IMG/VR virus record: IMGVR_UViG_3300033064_003894
Coordinates: 1 to 64,000 of that record
Origin: a virus
Reading direction: 5' to 3' (one strand)
Length of the DNA stretch: 64,000 nucleotides
Shown: piece by piece, positions 1 through 6,131 of the stretch
How the letters are laid out: each line of letters opens with the position of its first letter
Position numbering within the stretch: the first letter of the stretch is position 1
Notes under the pieces: generated by a model
What the model saw: the letters and a program-made list of their open reading frames with translations, nothing else
Told to the model about the DNA's origin: nothing
The model's database searches: none
Position numbers and translations under genes: made by a program

Positions 1-75
1 GGCAATAGAATAATCGGGTTCAGGTAACTCAGTAATAGTTAAATTTATTTTCTTTCCTTTGAACGGGTTATGCAC
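1..75 (-). CDS. partial hypothetical protein cut by window edge
   Basis: A minus-strand frame opens with GTG at 75, overlapping the TAA of the preceding gene (68-70), and stays open to the window edge. The visible peptide begins MHNPFKGKKINLTITELPEP. A purine-rich GGAAAG lies inside the frame rather than upstream, so the GTG start rests on coupling only. No family recognised. Confidence 0.4.
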   Translation of the reverse strand, partial: MHNPFKGKKINLTITELPEPDYSIA

Positions 76-418
76 TAGGTTTAGAGATTCTCTCTACAAT
101 GATGGCTTGCCATTCTTCATTTGTGTACCGAGCTTCGCTTAGAATTGAAGAACAGCACAAAAGTGCGACAAAAAGGACAAGACCCGATAGCGTTGCAAAT
201 ACACAGCTAACACCTTGTTTAGTATTCATATTAAATTCATCCTTATTGAATTTAATGCATCCGAAAATTGAAATCAAAAGGACAATGGCTGATATTATTA
301 TAATATAAGGCAATACCACTATTGCTGTTTGAGCAGCTGACATGGATTGAATAATCTCTGCTTGTATTAAAGCGTCCCAGTTAATTTGTTCTTGCATTGG
401 TTCTCTCATTGTTTCCAT
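68..418 (-). CDS. small two-TM membrane protein
   Basis: 116 aa. Two hydrophobic segments are visible, near residues 32-53 (IVVLPYIIIISAIVLLISIF) and 71-92 (SCVFATLSGLVLFVALLCC), separated by a charged loop. The N terminus carries ATGs at 418, 409 and 397; I keep the first. It overlaps the 3' end of the upstream gene by 38 nt and is the first AT-rich gene after the GC-rich island, so it is probably native to the phage and read through from the island. It may be a holin-like or inner-membrane accessory protein, but nothing shows this directly. Confidence 0.6.
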   Translation of the reverse strand: METMREPMQEQINWDALIQAEIIQSMSAAQTAIVVLPYIIIISAIVLLISIFGCIKFNKDEFNMNTKQGVSCVFATLSGLVLFVALLCCSSILSEARYTNEEWQAIIVERISKPSA

Positions 419-617
419 TTGATTCCGCGTGCATCCTCCGCAGCCGCTCGATCTCGGCGGCTTGGTCGGTGATGTGGGCGCGGATCGTCAGCGACGGATT
501 CTCGTTACGACCGATGCGGAGGCGGGCCCTGTCCCACGCCTCGTTCGCGTCCTCGAAGGCTTGCTCCACCTCGTCCGGCAGCGTCGGGGATTGGGTATCT
601 TTGGTGTGTTCACTCAT
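381..617 (-). CDS. truncated paralogue of the MSEHTKDTQ protein, running across the island boundary
   Basis: 78 aa from ATG at 617, which overlaps the upstream stop as ATGA. It shares its first nine residues (MSEHTKDTQ) and the block ITDQAAEIERLRRM with the neighbouring 614-1003 protein (ITSQAAEIVRLRRVLEW). Where the neighbour continues for about 50 more residues, this copy runs into AT-rich DNA at about 420 and ends with an unrelated tail rich in N, R and T. It looks like a gene truncated at the island edge and ended by a chance stop. Function unknown; the shared block is probably a short coiled coil. Confidence 0.6.
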   Translation of the reverse strand: MSEHTKDTQSPTLPDEVEQAFEDANEAWDRARLRIGRNENPSLTIRAHITDQAAEIERLRRMHAESNGNNERTNARTN

Positions 618-1003
618 TGTGCAGCCTCCGAGCGCAGGCGGGAGAGTCCGGCTGCGGCCATCTTGCGCCATGACCCCTTGTTGCCGAGTCCGCCGCGAGC
701 CTTCTCGTCCATCATCAGCACCCACTCCAGCGCCACGATCTGGCCTCGGCGGTGGGCCCCACCGTCTACTGCAATCCATTCCAGCACCCGACGCAGCCGC
801 ACGATCTCGGCGGCTTGGGAGGTGATTCCCGCGATCAGCGAGTCACGCGCAGGCTTCACGATGTTGCACAGTTCGCAGCGGTAGCACGAGACGTGGCAGC
901 CGCGCTCGCAGCCGACGCGCTCAAGCACAATGCGCAGCGCCTCCGCGAGTTCAGGCGGCCAGGTGGTAGTCGAGGGTTGGGTATCTTTAGTGTGTTCACT
1001 CAT
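614..1003 (-). CDS. hypothetical protein with C-x2-C pair and coiled-coil block
   Basis: 129 aa, ATG at 1003 overlapping the upstream stop by 4 nt. It has a cysteine cluster around residues 32-47 (CERGCHVSCYRCELC), a possible small metal site, then the ITSQAAEIVRLRRVLEW block shared with 381-617. The nine N-terminal residues and about 25 nt of DNA around the start are nearly identical to 381-617, so the pair arose by duplication. Function unknown. Confidence 0.6.
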   Translation of the reverse strand: MSEHTKDTQPSTTTWPPELAEALRIVLERVGCERGCHVSCYRCELCNIVKPARDSLIAGITSQAAEIVRLRRVLEWIAVDGGAHRRGQIVALEWVLMMDEKARGGLGNKGSWRKMAAAGLSRLRSEAAQ

Positions 1004-1221
1004 TGTTTTGCTCCGTCTAGGAATGTCTCAGTTATGAAATCTGGGTTGCCTGTGCCTAGAAACTCATCAATGCCTTTGGCGCATCCTAGCGCGACGATCT
1101 GGTTAAACGACCCGAGTTCATCTTGTCGTAGTGTGAGAATACCGGCTAGGGCACCGTTGATGAATACTGCAACTTGACAGTGTTGTGTGGTTGGGTTTCT
1201 GTAGTTAAGTGTGATTTTCAT
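1000..1221 (-). CDS. small hypothetical protein
   Basis: 73 aa starting MKITLNYRNPTTQHC at 1221. A longer frame extends upstream, but this ATG fits the protein-like composition and the island gene spacing. The sequence alternates short hydrophobic stretches (QVAVFINGALAGILTL), suggesting a small beta-rich fold. Its stop overlaps the next start as ATGA. No family recognised. Confidence 0.6.
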   Translation of the reverse strand: MKITLNYRNPTTQHCQVAVFINGALAGILTLRQDELGSFNQIVALGCAKGIDEFLGTGNPDFITETFLDGAKQ

Positions 1222-1274
1222 CTTGCCACGTTTTAGAGTTGTAGGTGCCGGAGGCCGTAGCCACCGGCGTTGTG

Positions 1275-1595
1275 TTACTTCTGGTGCGTTCCCTCCACGG
1301 CGCGTGCTTCGCGGCCAGCCGTGCGCTTGTTGAGCCAGAGCAGCGCCGTCTCCAGGTGAGTCAGCGCGATGGCGTTCTCGCGGCAACTGAACTTGGAGGC
1401 TTGGTAGTACGCGATGCGCTGGATTGCGGCAGCGATCACACCCTCCACGAACGCGCCGTTTGGTTCGATGCGCTCGGCGTCGCGACCCAGAGGGCCGTTC
1501 TGCCATTCGATGCTAATGCCCGTGCCGGACACCGAGCCGCCAGCGGGGTTCCCGTCAGCGTTGTTGTTGTTTTCGCAGGTGAGGTTTTGGTTCAT
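1275..1595 (-). CDS. probable Acb2/Tad1 hairpin-domain anti-defence protein
   Basis: 106 aa. The C-terminal half (about residues 45-103) reads NGAFVEGVIAAAIQRIAYYQ, then SKFSCRENAIALTHLETALL and ending RTAGREARAVEGTHQ. This pattern (conserved CRENA, a helix with LExAL and terminal REARxVEGTH) matches what I know of small phage proteins annotated as Acb2/Tad1 hairpin domain. Acb2 proteins sequester cyclic oligonucleotides and block CBASS and related signalling. The N-terminal 30 residues are low-complexity (NNNNADGNPAGG). Start at 1595 overlaps the upstream TGA. The family call is recalled from memory; sponge activity is inference. Confidence 0.65.
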   Translation of the reverse strand: MNQNLTCENNNNADGNPAGGSVSGTGISIEWQNGPLGRDAERIEPNGAFVEGVIAAAIQRIAYYQASKFSCRENAIALTHLETALLWLNKRTAGREARAVEGTHQK

Positions 1596-1945
1596 TTAGT
1601 AACTCCGATGGCCGCGCACACGGCGGCGAGGTGGGTTGCGGTGGGGGCGAGCATGGTTTCCACAACAGACATTTCGAAGCAAGGGCTACTCGCGTCGAGC
1701 CTGTTGATGAACTCAACTCCGTAGCGCCGACGCTGCTCCAGCGTCATCGCGGCGACGAGCGCGGCGTAGGTGTCGAGGGAGTCGGGGCGGAGTATGAGCA
1801 GGACGCCGGAAGTCCATTTCCCGAACCACGCGATGTGATTCTCAGACTCGTAGTCATTCACTTGCCAGCAGCGATCATGTAGCAGCACACGGCAGCAGTC
1901 GGCGAGGAGTTCGGCGGGAGTCTTGGTGGTGGATTCGTTACTCAT
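1592..1945 (-). CDS. hypothetical protein
   Basis: 117 aa from ATG 1945 (MSNESTTKTPAELLADCC). The frame is open far upstream, but this start overlaps the previous gene by only 8 nt and restores the usual island spacing. Visible features are a Trp/aromatic core (HIAWFGKWTSGVLLIL) and a segment MTLEQRRRYGVEFINRLDAS. It sits directly upstream of the Acb2-like gene and its stop overlaps that start, so the two should be translated together. Function unknown. Confidence 0.6.
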   Translation of the reverse strand: MSNESTTKTPAELLADCCRVLLHDRCWQVNDYESENHIAWFGKWTSGVLLILRPDSLDTYAALVAAMTLEQRRRYGVEFINRLDASSPCFEMSVVETMLAPTATHLAAVCAAIGVTK

Positions 1946-2162
1946 TTCGGTGCTCCGGGGCAGGTGCAACAAGGCAGACATGGACAGTACGACTATCGTG
2001 GGGTTCCCATAGACGCCATCCAGCCCTAGTCTTTGTCCACTCCAGCCCAGGTTTGCCGCAGTATCGACAGGACTTGGGCTCCCACTCGTAGAGCGGGACA
2101 TCCTCCCCGTCAATATTACTATCAAAGCCCTGCCCACTAAGCCAGTCGGCCATTTCTCCCAT
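1938..2162 (-). CDS. small zinc-ribbon-like protein
   Basis: 74 aa. A C-x2-C pair (KSCRYCGKPG, residues 31-37) is followed by a His and a later Cys (HDSRTVHVCLV), the spacing of a small treble-clef or ribbon with one atypical ligand. It starts at 2162, sharing one base with the upstream stop (TGATG). Small CxxC proteins like this are common accessory genes in phages. No specific role can be assigned. Confidence 0.55.
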   Translation of the reverse strand: MGEMADWLSGQGFDSNIDGEDVPLYEWEPKSCRYCGKPGLEWTKTRAGWRLWEPHDSRTVHVCLVAPAPEHRNE

Positions 2163-2587
2163 CAGACCACCTCCCCGGCCAGCGGCTCGTCGAGGGCGGC
2201 GCGGAGTTCGGCGGCGCAGGAGTTCAGGCCGTTACAGAATCCTTGCTCCCCTTGTGTAGCAGCGGGGAAACTTGCCGACGCCTTCCACCTCCCAACCAGC
2301 GCCCTTATCGTGTTGAGTTTATGCGCCGCCTCTTCTCGCACTTCTGCCATCTGCCGCTCCCACGCGAGCGCGGCGGCGCTGATCTGGCGGCAGACTTCCT
2401 TGGGTTCGCCGGACAGATGCACCTCGCGGATGGTGGTGTTTGCCGACGAGCCGTAAACAATAGAGCGCCCGCAGTGGCCTACTACGGACAGGCCAAGGAT
2501 GGGGTGTAGATAACTGGACACCGCGCCGTGGACGGTGAGGACCCACTCGGGGCCGGGGTGGTCGGGTTGGTGTTCGGTATCGTTCAT
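2162..2587 (-). CDS. hypothetical protein, helical C terminus
   Basis: 141 aa from ATG 2587 (MNDTEHQPDHPGPEW), which overlaps the upstream stop as ATGA. It begins with the same MNDTE as the neighbouring 2584-2817 protein, and the DNA before both starts is alike, another small duplication inside the island. The C-terminal half is helical and charged (AWERQMAEVREEAAHKL) with two late cysteines. No family recognised. Confidence 0.55.
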   Translation of the reverse strand: MNDTEHQPDHPGPEWVLTVHGAVSSYLHPILGLSVVGHCGRSIVYGSSANTTIREVHLSGEPKEVCRQISAAALAWERQMAEVREEAAHKLNTIRALVGRWKASASFPAATQGEQGFCNGLNSCAAELRAALDEPLAGEVV

Positions 2588-2817
2588 GCGGGCAGTTGGG
2601 GATTCGGATGATTCTGGGCTTCTGTCGGATGATTGTCGGATGGTTGTTGCTGGGTGCTCGGGCAGGGATTCGGGTGGAGGCATACGCGCTTGCCGTCTAC
2701 CATCGTGTAGGGGCCGGGGCAGCAGCGGGACCGCTGGTAGGCGTGCCACGCTGCTGAACCTACAGAAATCTTTCCCTCTCTGACGAGGCGTTCGACGTGG
2801 GTTTCGGTATCGTTCAT
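2584..2817 (-). CDS. small Pro/His-rich hypothetical protein
   Basis: 77 aa, first full gene of the GC-rich island. ATG 2817 overlaps the TGA of the 19-codon mini-ORF at 2814-2873 in the form AAATGA, so it is probably translated by coupling. It contains a CCPG and a CLHPNPCP segment that could bind metal, then a Gln/Asn/Pro-rich tail. No family recognised. Confidence 0.5.
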   Translation of the reverse strand: MNDTETHVERLVREGKISVGSAAWHAYQRSRCCPGPYTMVDGKRVCLHPNPCPSTQQQPSDNHPTEAQNHPNPQLPA

Positions 2818-2873
2818 TTCGTGTCCTCTGTCATGATTGATTTGTGTTTCTTATTGTTAAGGATTTTATCCAT
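2814..2873 (-). CDS. leaderless 19-aa mini-ORF heading the island operon
   Basis: The predicted peptide is MDKILNNKKHKSIMTEDTK. Its ATG (2871-2873) lies exactly 5 nt after the octamer GGGATAAA (2879-2886 on this strand), and its TGA overlaps the ATG of the next gene. The same layout occurs at 5307-5357 and 46459-46512. It probably recruits ribosomes for the downstream island genes; the peptide itself may be unimportant. Confidence 0.5.
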   Translation of the reverse strand: MDKILNNKKHKSIMTEDTK

Positions 2874-2878
2874 AAAGG

Positions 2879-2886
2879 TTTATCCC
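2879..2886 (-). promoter_or_regulatory. -10 promoter octamer GGGATAAA, leaderless class
   Basis: The octamer sits 5 nt before the mini-ORF ATG and overlaps the stop codon of the upstream gene (its last codons read ATGGGATAA). It belongs to the GGNATAAN family used across the window. Confidence 0.55.
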
Positions 2887-3272
2887 ATATTTTTATATAG
2901 TTTTGTTGATCCCAGTTGACTGAAATTTAGCTTAAGGCCCCTGCGTGACATTTCAATTAGCAAGTATTTGAATGAACTAACATTTGCTTTCCTTGGATTG
3001 TCTCCACCATGCCCGTAATAGCTATATCCATTGTAATAAATAAACGTCACAATGGTATATAATAAATCAATATTATTAATTTTTTCTATCTCGCGAATAA
3101 TACCTAGCCCCATACTCCAGACAGGCTTAAGGCCATTAATAGAAATTTCCTCATCAATACTTATATTTCTTATTTGGTGCTCTGCCGCTGATATGACTAA
3201 CATTCTATAAAATGCTGTTTCGTATTGTATATTATCCAATGTAGAATAATTAGCCACGGCTCTTTTATTCAT
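2880..3272 (-). CDS. hypothetical protein
   Basis: 130 aa from ATG 3272 (MNKRAVANYSTLDNIQ). A GAGGACA just upstream serves as ribosome binding site inside the end of the previous gene. AT-rich and helical, with an aromatic patch (IVTFIYYNGYSYYGHGGDN). Its stop codon lies within the -10 element of the next transcription unit. No family recognised. Confidence 0.6.
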   Translation of the reverse strand: MNKRAVANYSTLDNIQYETAFYRMLVISAAEHQIRNISIDEEISINGLKPVWSMGLGIIREIEKINNIDLLYTIVTFIYYNGYSYYGHGGDNPRKANVSSFKYLLIEMSRRGLKLNFSQLGSTKLYKNMG

Positions 3273-3693
3273 TGTCCTCAAGTCCTCGAAGCTTATCCAT
3301 AACGTTTTTCACCTTCACCTTAGAATCCTCCGAACGTGTAGGTCTGTTCCCATATCTGCGAGGAATAGGTGAACTGCGCTCAGCTTCAACAGATGCGATC
3401 CATCTTGCCATAGTACGGTCTGAAATGCCAAGAGAGCTTGCGGCAAGCCCTCGATGCCAATTTACAGAGGCTAAAACAGATAACATTACTCCATTTTGTA
3501 TTTCATCGTAGGTTAATCCAATTAAAGAGCGCAGCCTTGTAGGAATGCTTTCGAGCCAGTCAGCTTCACAGAACCCACACTCTCGCGGATCGTGACTCTC
3601 TGTGTAGGATTTCTGGCAATGATTGCACCCCTCTTCAGCCCCACCGCATTCGTACGGGTGTTTATCCATCTTAATGCTAACGTGTCCGATCAT
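3265..3693 (-). CDS. zinc-finger plus helix-turn-helix regulator
   Basis: 142 aa. The N-terminal third has C/H pairs (YECGGAEEGCNHCQKSYTES, then HDPRECGFCEADW) that look like one or two zinc-binding knuckles, residues 14-45. A Fis-like HTH follows, with WHRGLAASSLGISDRTMARW around residues 78-98. The tail is basic (PRRYGNRPTR and KVKVKNVMDKL). A GGAGG Shine-Dalgarno precedes the ATG. The combination suggests a DNA-binding transcriptional regulator; its target is unknown. Confidence 0.65.
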   Translation of the reverse strand: MIGHVSIKMDKHPYECGGAEEGCNHCQKSYTESHDPRECGFCEADWLESIPTRLRSLIGLTYDEIQNGVMLSVLASVNWHRGLAASSLGISDRTMARWIASVEAERSSPIPRRYGNRPTRSEDSKVKVKNVMDKLRGLEDNE

Positions 3694-3730
3694 CTCTTAA
3701 CCTCCAGTCCGCGCTTGTGAATTTATTCAT
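3677..3730 (-). CDS. possible 17-aa coupled mini-ORF
   Basis: The peptide MNKFTSADWRLRDDRTR starts at 3730 inside the TGA of the upstream gene (ATGA overlap) with AAGG in front, and ends 17 nt into the next gene. It spans the Shine-Dalgarno of the 3265-3693 gene, so translating it could regulate access to that site. Short length makes chance occurrence possible. Confidence 0.3.
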   Translation of the reverse strand: MNKFTSADWRLRDDRTR

Positions 3731-4110
3731 GACCTTATTACCTCCAAAATAGAAACTGACCTCTGCTCCCATGTTGCAGAAGCTAAAAGAATAAGCTGTT
3801 CAGTTTGACTGTCTACGCCAGTAAAACTCTTTCCGGTATATACGTATTCTTGTAAAATCTTAACCCACGTATGACCTTTGTCTTCATTAATAATCTTCTG
3901 CTCTACTAATGCTAGGTCCATTAAATTATGCAATGCGAAAACAGAACGAGCATACTTCTCACCATCTTTTGGTTTAGCTACAGCAGCAGGATAACTTGCT
4001 CCTATTAATTCACTCCACCCCCAATCGGGTTGAAGATAACTAGCAATTTCTATTGCATGTGAGCTTGTTAGTATTTTGCTTAGCGATGTCAGCATGTTAT
4101 TTTCGCTCAT
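3727..4110 (-). CDS. hypothetical protein
   Basis: 127 aa (MSENNMLTSLSKILTSSHAI). Helix-rich, with a central segment containing DWGWSELIGASY and ALHNLMDLALVEQK that could be a winged-helix-like fold, though no recognition helix is convincing. It starts 11 nt after the upstream stop. Function unknown. Confidence 0.6.
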   Translation of the reverse strand: MSENNMLTSLSKILTSSHAIEIASYLQPDWGWSELIGASYPAAVAKPKDGEKYARSVFALHNLMDLALVEQKIINEDKGHTWVKILQEYVYTGKSFTGVDSQTEQLILLASATWEQRSVSILEVIRS

Positions 4111-4120
4111 TTGTATCTTT

Positions 4121-4369
4121 TTATAAGGTGAAGCATACTGTCAGTACCCACGCCAGAACTGCGCCTAGTAAGAAGTAGAAAAGGTTTGCCATTATTTTAA
4201 GGTTACGGTTATGCTTCGACATTTTTTCCTCGTAAGCATTAGTTCTTAAAGTGTCAAACCGTTCATTTATTCGACCAACATGATAAGACAATGATTCCCT
4301 AAGATTTTTACTTTTTTCCTTCAAATAGGCAATTTCATTTTCAAACTTCTCTTCCTTTTTCTTTTCCAT
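4121..4369 (-). CDS. tail-anchored coiled-coil membrane protein
   Basis: 82 aa. The first 55 residues are highly charged and helical (KFENEIAYLKEKSKNLRESL), typical of a coiled coil. The last 22 form one hydrophobic helix (ANLFYFLLGAVLAWVLTVCF). The shape is that of a tail-anchored inner-membrane protein. AGGAGATCAA precedes the ATG. Its own promoter lies at 4404-4411 with a 34-nt leader. Confidence 0.6.
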   Translation of the reverse strand: MEKKKEEKFENEIAYLKEKSKNLRESLSYHVGRINERFDTLRTNAYEEKMSKHNRNLKIMANLFYFLLGAVLAWVLTVCFTL

Positions 4370-4403
4370 TTGATCTCCTATTGCACGGTATTGTGCTTAA
4401 GTA

Positions 4404-4411
4404 TTTATACC
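4404..4411 (-). promoter_or_regulatory. -10 octamer GGTATAAA with SD leader
   Basis: GGTATAAA lies 34 nt upstream of the ATG at 4369. The leader carries AGGAG, so this promoter belongs to the leadered class. Two CTTAAG palindromes flank it. Confidence 0.5.
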
Positions 4412-4460
4412 TGGTTGTCATATGGTTCTTAAGACTGTAGCTATCCACTGGAACTCAATA

Positions 4461-5015
4461 TCAAAGACCCTCTCTGGATACATCTTCAGTCTTGTCTTTC
4501 ATTTCTGCAATTATCATGTCGTGCGCATATACAGTTTCAATCTTGTAAATCTCATCTTTAACATACTTAGAGATAGCCGCTTCTCCTAGCCCATCTAAGG
4601 CCCTCACATCTTTAAGTGCAGAAAGTCTACCAGATTCTAGAGACTCTCCTATTTCAAAGCTTAGCTTAGATATGCACGAAGTAAGGCTCTCATTATTCAT
4701 GTACATTTCATGTCTGATGCGAGATATCGTGTGATGACATTCGTCTAATTTGTCATTGACCAACCCCTTTTTAAGCGCCTCAATCTGACTTATTTTTAAA
4801 GCCTCATCCGTAATGCGCCTCATCAAAAGATCCGTGTTAGCTTTCTTTAAAGCTTCTATGTCGCGCACTAGATATTTAATTGATGTCTCCTTTGTTTTCA
4901 TATATTCCAACGCCTCTTCGGAGCACGTGCAATTGCGGCATTCGCCTTCTTCAAGCAAATTCTCTGCACATTCGCATTCCCCAAAGCCATCAAACCAATC
5001 AGGCATTCTAATCAT
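4461..5015 (-). CDS. Cys-rich coiled-coil protein
   Basis: 184 aa. Near the N terminus six cysteines cluster (CECAENLLEEGECRNCTC, residues 14-31), a probable metal site. The rest is a long heptad-like helix (KYLVRDIEALKKANTDLLMR and onward). The ATG at 5015 is 5 nt after GGTATAAC, so the mRNA is predicted leaderless. Function unknown. Confidence 0.6.
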   Translation of the reverse strand: MIRMPDWFDGFGECECAENLLEEGECRNCTCSEEALEYMKTKETSIKYLVRDIEALKKANTDLLMRRITDEALKISQIEALKKGLVNDKLDECHHTISRIRHEMYMNNESLTSCISKLSFEIGESLESGRLSALKDVRALDGLGEAAISKYVKDEIYKIETVYAHDMIIAEMKDKTEDVSREGL

Positions 5016-5020
5016 ATCGA

Positions 5021-5028
5021 GTTATACC
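5021..5028 (-). promoter_or_regulatory. -10 octamer GGTATAAC, leaderless class
   Basis: Five nt (TCGAT) separate the octamer from the ATG at 5015; there is no room for a Shine-Dalgarno. Confidence 0.6.
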
Positions 5029-5053
5029 TTTTAAAAAATAAATTTATTTATAA

Positions 5054-5305
5054 TTAATCCTCTAGATCTTCGCCGTAAATTGGCTTAGGCTCTTTTGTCG
5101 CCTTTACCTTTTTCTTTCTGCAACGAGAGCACAAAGATTTTATAATAGACAAGACGCTATGCTTTGACGGATTATCATGCATACAGAACAGGCAGACAGG
5201 TCCGTCATGCAAATCGTCACTGTGACCAAAGATCCAGCACAACGGACGTTGATAAACAAACAGAATTCTATCTAAATAACAACCTAGCTTTTTGTGTATT
5301 TTCAT
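5054..5305 (-). CDS. small Cys-rich zinc-finger-like protein
   Basis: 83 aa. It has a CLFC pair (residues 38-41) and a CSRCRKKK pair (59-62), plus HSDDLHDG between earlier cysteines, consistent with a small zinc-binding domain and a basic tail. The ATG is one nt after the TAA of the mini-ORF at 5307-5357, and GAGGAC lies just upstream. Function unknown. Confidence 0.55.
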   Translation of the reverse strand: MKIHKKLGCYLDRILFVYQRPLCWIFGHSDDLHDGPVCLFCMHDNPSKHSVLSIIKSLCSRCRKKKVKATKEPKPIYGEDLED

Positions 5306-5306
5306 T

Positions 5307-5357
5307 TTAGTCCTCTAGTCCTATCGGAAGCTTTATTTCTTTTGGTTTATGCTGCAT
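5307..5357 (-). CDS. leaderless 16-aa mini-ORF
   Basis: The peptide MQHKPKEIKLPIGLED starts exactly 5 nt after GGTATAAT (5363-5370) and stops one nt before the next ATG (TAA-A-ATG). The same design as the mini-ORFs at 2814-2873 and 46459-46512. Its last codons also form the GAGGAC that may act as Shine-Dalgarno for the following gene. Confidence 0.5.
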   Translation of the reverse strand: MQHKPKEIKLPIGLED

Positions 5358-5362
5358 TACGT

Positions 5363-5370
5363 ATTATACC
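5363..5370 (-). promoter_or_regulatory. -10 octamer GGTATAAT directly after a terminator
   Basis: The octamer begins right after the T tract of the hairpin at 5371-5392, so one unit ends and the next begins within about 30 nt. Confidence 0.6.
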
Positions 5371-5392
5371 AAAAAGGGGGCTTTTAGGCCCC
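5371..5392 (-). terminator. rho-independent terminator
   Basis: On the minus strand a GGGGCC...GCCCC hairpin with a short TAAAA-type loop (5376-5392) is followed by TTTTT (5375-5371). It lies 6 nt after the stop codon at 5399. Confidence 0.75.
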
Positions 5393-5398
5393 AGGAGA

Positions 5399-5719
5399 TT
5401 ACCGCTCTCTCGACTTCGAGTAAGAGTCGAGTTCTTCGCAGCGTAGGAACCCTTGGAACTTGGCAATCATTGCAATACCAAGTGTGGCGGCAGGTCGTGC
5501 GTTGTCACCGCACTCACCATTGAGGACTGACTTTGAGATTTGATTGAAGTCAAAGCCATCCTCTGAATCAAGAAGATTTACGTCTTTCAACATCACCTTA
5601 GTCTTCTCAGACAGCTCCTTAGGAGTGTTGCCTCTCGACGTTCTCCACCCAAACTCGATGAGTTCAAGAAGGGCGTCTGTAATCAACATCTGTTTTTTTG
5701 TAAGTAGCTCAGTTCTCAT
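5399..5719 (-). CDS. hypothetical protein
   Basis: 106 aa (MRTELLTKKQMLITDALLEL). Mostly helical, with a TPKELSEKTKVMLKDVNLL segment and a conserved-looking NGECGDNARPAATLG. Predicted leaderless: ATG is 5 nt after GGTATAAA. A terminator follows the stop. No family recognised. Confidence 0.6.
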   Translation of the reverse strand: MRTELLTKKQMLITDALLELIEFGWRTSRGNTPKELSEKTKVMLKDVNLLDSEDGFDFNQISKSVLNGECGDNARPAATLGIAMIAKFQGFLRCEELDSYSKSRER

Positions 5720-5724
5720 CTGTA

Positions 5725-5732
5725 TTTATACC
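5725..5732 (-). promoter_or_regulatory. -10 octamer GGTATAAA, leaderless class
   Basis: Five nt (TACAG) separate the octamer from the ATG at 5719. Confidence 0.6.
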
Positions 5733-5751
5733 GTCCTAGAGAGCTCATTTT

Positions 5752-6069
5752 TCATCCAAGAGACACTAGAAGCCCATCTCCATTAAACTGAGCTTTCATT
5801 TTCAAAAGCTGTTCAGAGCATCTTACCATCAGGGAAGTCTTCGGATAATCCAGTGGGGCCTCTTGACACCACTTAATAAAGTCATATATTGCATAAGCTT
5901 GGCCGCTACTAAAAGAAGTGTTATTGTATAGCATGTCTAGCCGTATTTCAGCGATCATCCCCTTTATGCTTGATGCCCTAGAGTAGTTACCTTCAGCATG
6001 CTCCAGTTCATATAGCTTTTCCCATCTATCAAGTGTTCTATTTAAAGCATCTTCTATTGAGTCATCCAT
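5752..6069 (-). CDS. hypothetical protein
   Basis: 105 aa (MDDSIEDALNRTLDRWEKLY). Helical; a stretch FSSGQAYAIYDFIKWCQEAP follows a long N-terminal helix pair. Single-gene unit with its own leaderless-type promoter at 6075-6082. No family recognised. Confidence 0.6.
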   Translation of the reverse strand: MDDSIEDALNRTLDRWEKLYELEHAEGNYSRASSIKGMIAEIRLDMLYNNTSFSSGQAYAIYDFIKWCQEAPLDYPKTSLMVRCSEQLLKMKAQFNGDGLLVSLG

Positions 6070-6074
6070 TAATA

Positions 6075-6082
6075 ATTATACC
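6075..6082 (-). promoter_or_regulatory. -10 octamer GGTATAAT, leaderless class
   Basis: Five nt (TATTA) separate the perfect octamer from the ATG at 6069. Confidence 0.6.
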
Positions 6083-6131
6083 GCAAAAAGATGTAAAAAT
6101 AAATGAATTCGTTTAAATAACGCGCAACCAA

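Larger units (their letters stand above)
420..2820. other. GC-rich island in an AT-rich phage genome
   Basis: Base composition switches abruptly near 420 and 2820. The line 481-540 has 41 G/C of 60, while 3001-3060 has 21 of 60. All genes inside are on the minus strand, short and coupled by ATGA or similar overlaps. The left edge falls inside a truncated gene copy (381-617). The right edge falls between a native-looking leaderless promoter with mini-ORF (2814-2886) and the first island gene. This suggests DNA from a GC-rich donor inserted under an existing promoter. An assembly join is the alternative. Confidence 0.75.

Noticed and set aside
397-1724. Several plus-strand open frames across the GC-rich island
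   Set aside because: GC-rich DNA has few stops on either strand. The minus-strand genes show coupled ATGA overlaps, paralogous starts and a family match; the plus frames show none.
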